DNA of 13,751 nt from contig JAUUZB010000013.1 of the NCBI GenBank assembly GCA_030590185.1, positions 1-13,751 of the forward strand. Direction: 5' to 3'. Below the pieces are notes generated by a model that was not told the DNA's origin, made no database searches, and saw only the letters and a list, made by a program, of their open reading frames with translations. Shown here piece by piece: positions 13,666 through 13,751 of this stretch; positions within the stretch are counted from its first letter, which is position 1, and the number at the start of each line of letters is the position of its first letter. The position numbers and the translations under genes are program-made. This DNA comes from Deltaproteobacteria bacterium (GTDB lineage: Bacteria > Myxococcota > XYA12-FULL-58-9 > JAUUZB01).

Positions 13666-13751
13666 CGAAGTTAACTGGAATATATATCTTTTTTGAGGAA
13701 AAGGCCACGACCCAGGGAATAAAATGAACCTGACGTCACATTTTACTTTAC
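13666..13751 (-). promoter_or_regulatory. AT-rich control region upstream of the TetR-transglutaminase pair
   Basis: This is the most AT-rich stretch of the window. AGTTAACT (13669-13676) is a perfect 8-base palindrome 3 bases before the TetR start. TGACGTCA (13731-13738) is another, nested in a larger inverted repeat: TAAAATG (13720-13726) pairs perfectly with CATTTTA (13739-13745). Leftward, TATATT (13684-13679) is a possible -10 with no good -35. Either dyad could be a TetR operator. The region is cut by the window edge, so an upstream divergent gene cannot be excluded. Confidence 0.4.

Overview
This is a strongly GC-rich stretch (high G/C at third codon positions by eye, not computed) with tightly packed, mostly leftward genes. 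The gene mix is a TTP-rich set of families: GT-C-like polytopic membrane proteins, a CHASE-type hybrid histidine kinase, a long membrane-anchored protein built of carboxypeptidase-regulatory-like repeats plus a PDZ domain, and a transglutaminase-like protein with a TetR regulator. This mix suggests a large-genome deltaproteobacterium or myxobacterium-like lineage. That is an inference from family composition; there is no rRNA or marker gene here. I see no phage, IS, CRISPR, tRNA or rRNA.

Layout, left to right. (1) 1-1671, leftward: a surface-glycan type cluster. A GT2 glycosyltransferase with a TTG start is followed by two class I SAM methyltransferases, the second cut by the window edge. The genes overlap or nearly touch, so they probably form one transcript. 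(2) 1759-3480, rightward and divergent from that cluster: an uncharacterised multi-spanning membrane protein of the 'DxWWH ... DPFS' type with a soluble C-terminus, followed by a plausible terminator. (3) 3555-6236, leftward: a CHASE-PAS-HisKA-HATPase-REC hybrid kinase whose last codons are duplicated just after its stop. (4) 6237-6597: a gap holding a possible kinase promoter, short AACCC repeats and a 51-codon rightward ORF with good coding character. (5) 6598-9519, leftward: a 973-residue protein with nine repeat domains and a PDZ-like end. (6) 9520-10139: a disturbed region with a small leftward ORF that has a good ribosome-binding site, and a frameshifted remnant of a secreted protein gene. 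(7) 10140-12263, leftward: a GT-C-like membrane protein fused to five ankyrin repeats. (8) 12332-13665, leftward: a transglutaminase-like protein and its upstream TetR regulator, with an AT-rich, dyad-containing control region at the right edge.

As a whole the window looks like chromosomal cell-envelope and signalling territory. The points that most deserve a second look are the membrane-enzyme/ankyrin fusion, the apparent loss of a normal start codon in the first complete methyltransferase (ACG where ATG is expected, behind a well-placed Shine-Dalgarno), the frameshifted secreted-protein remnant, and two small ORFs. I did not find convincing evidence for a wholly new multi-gene system.
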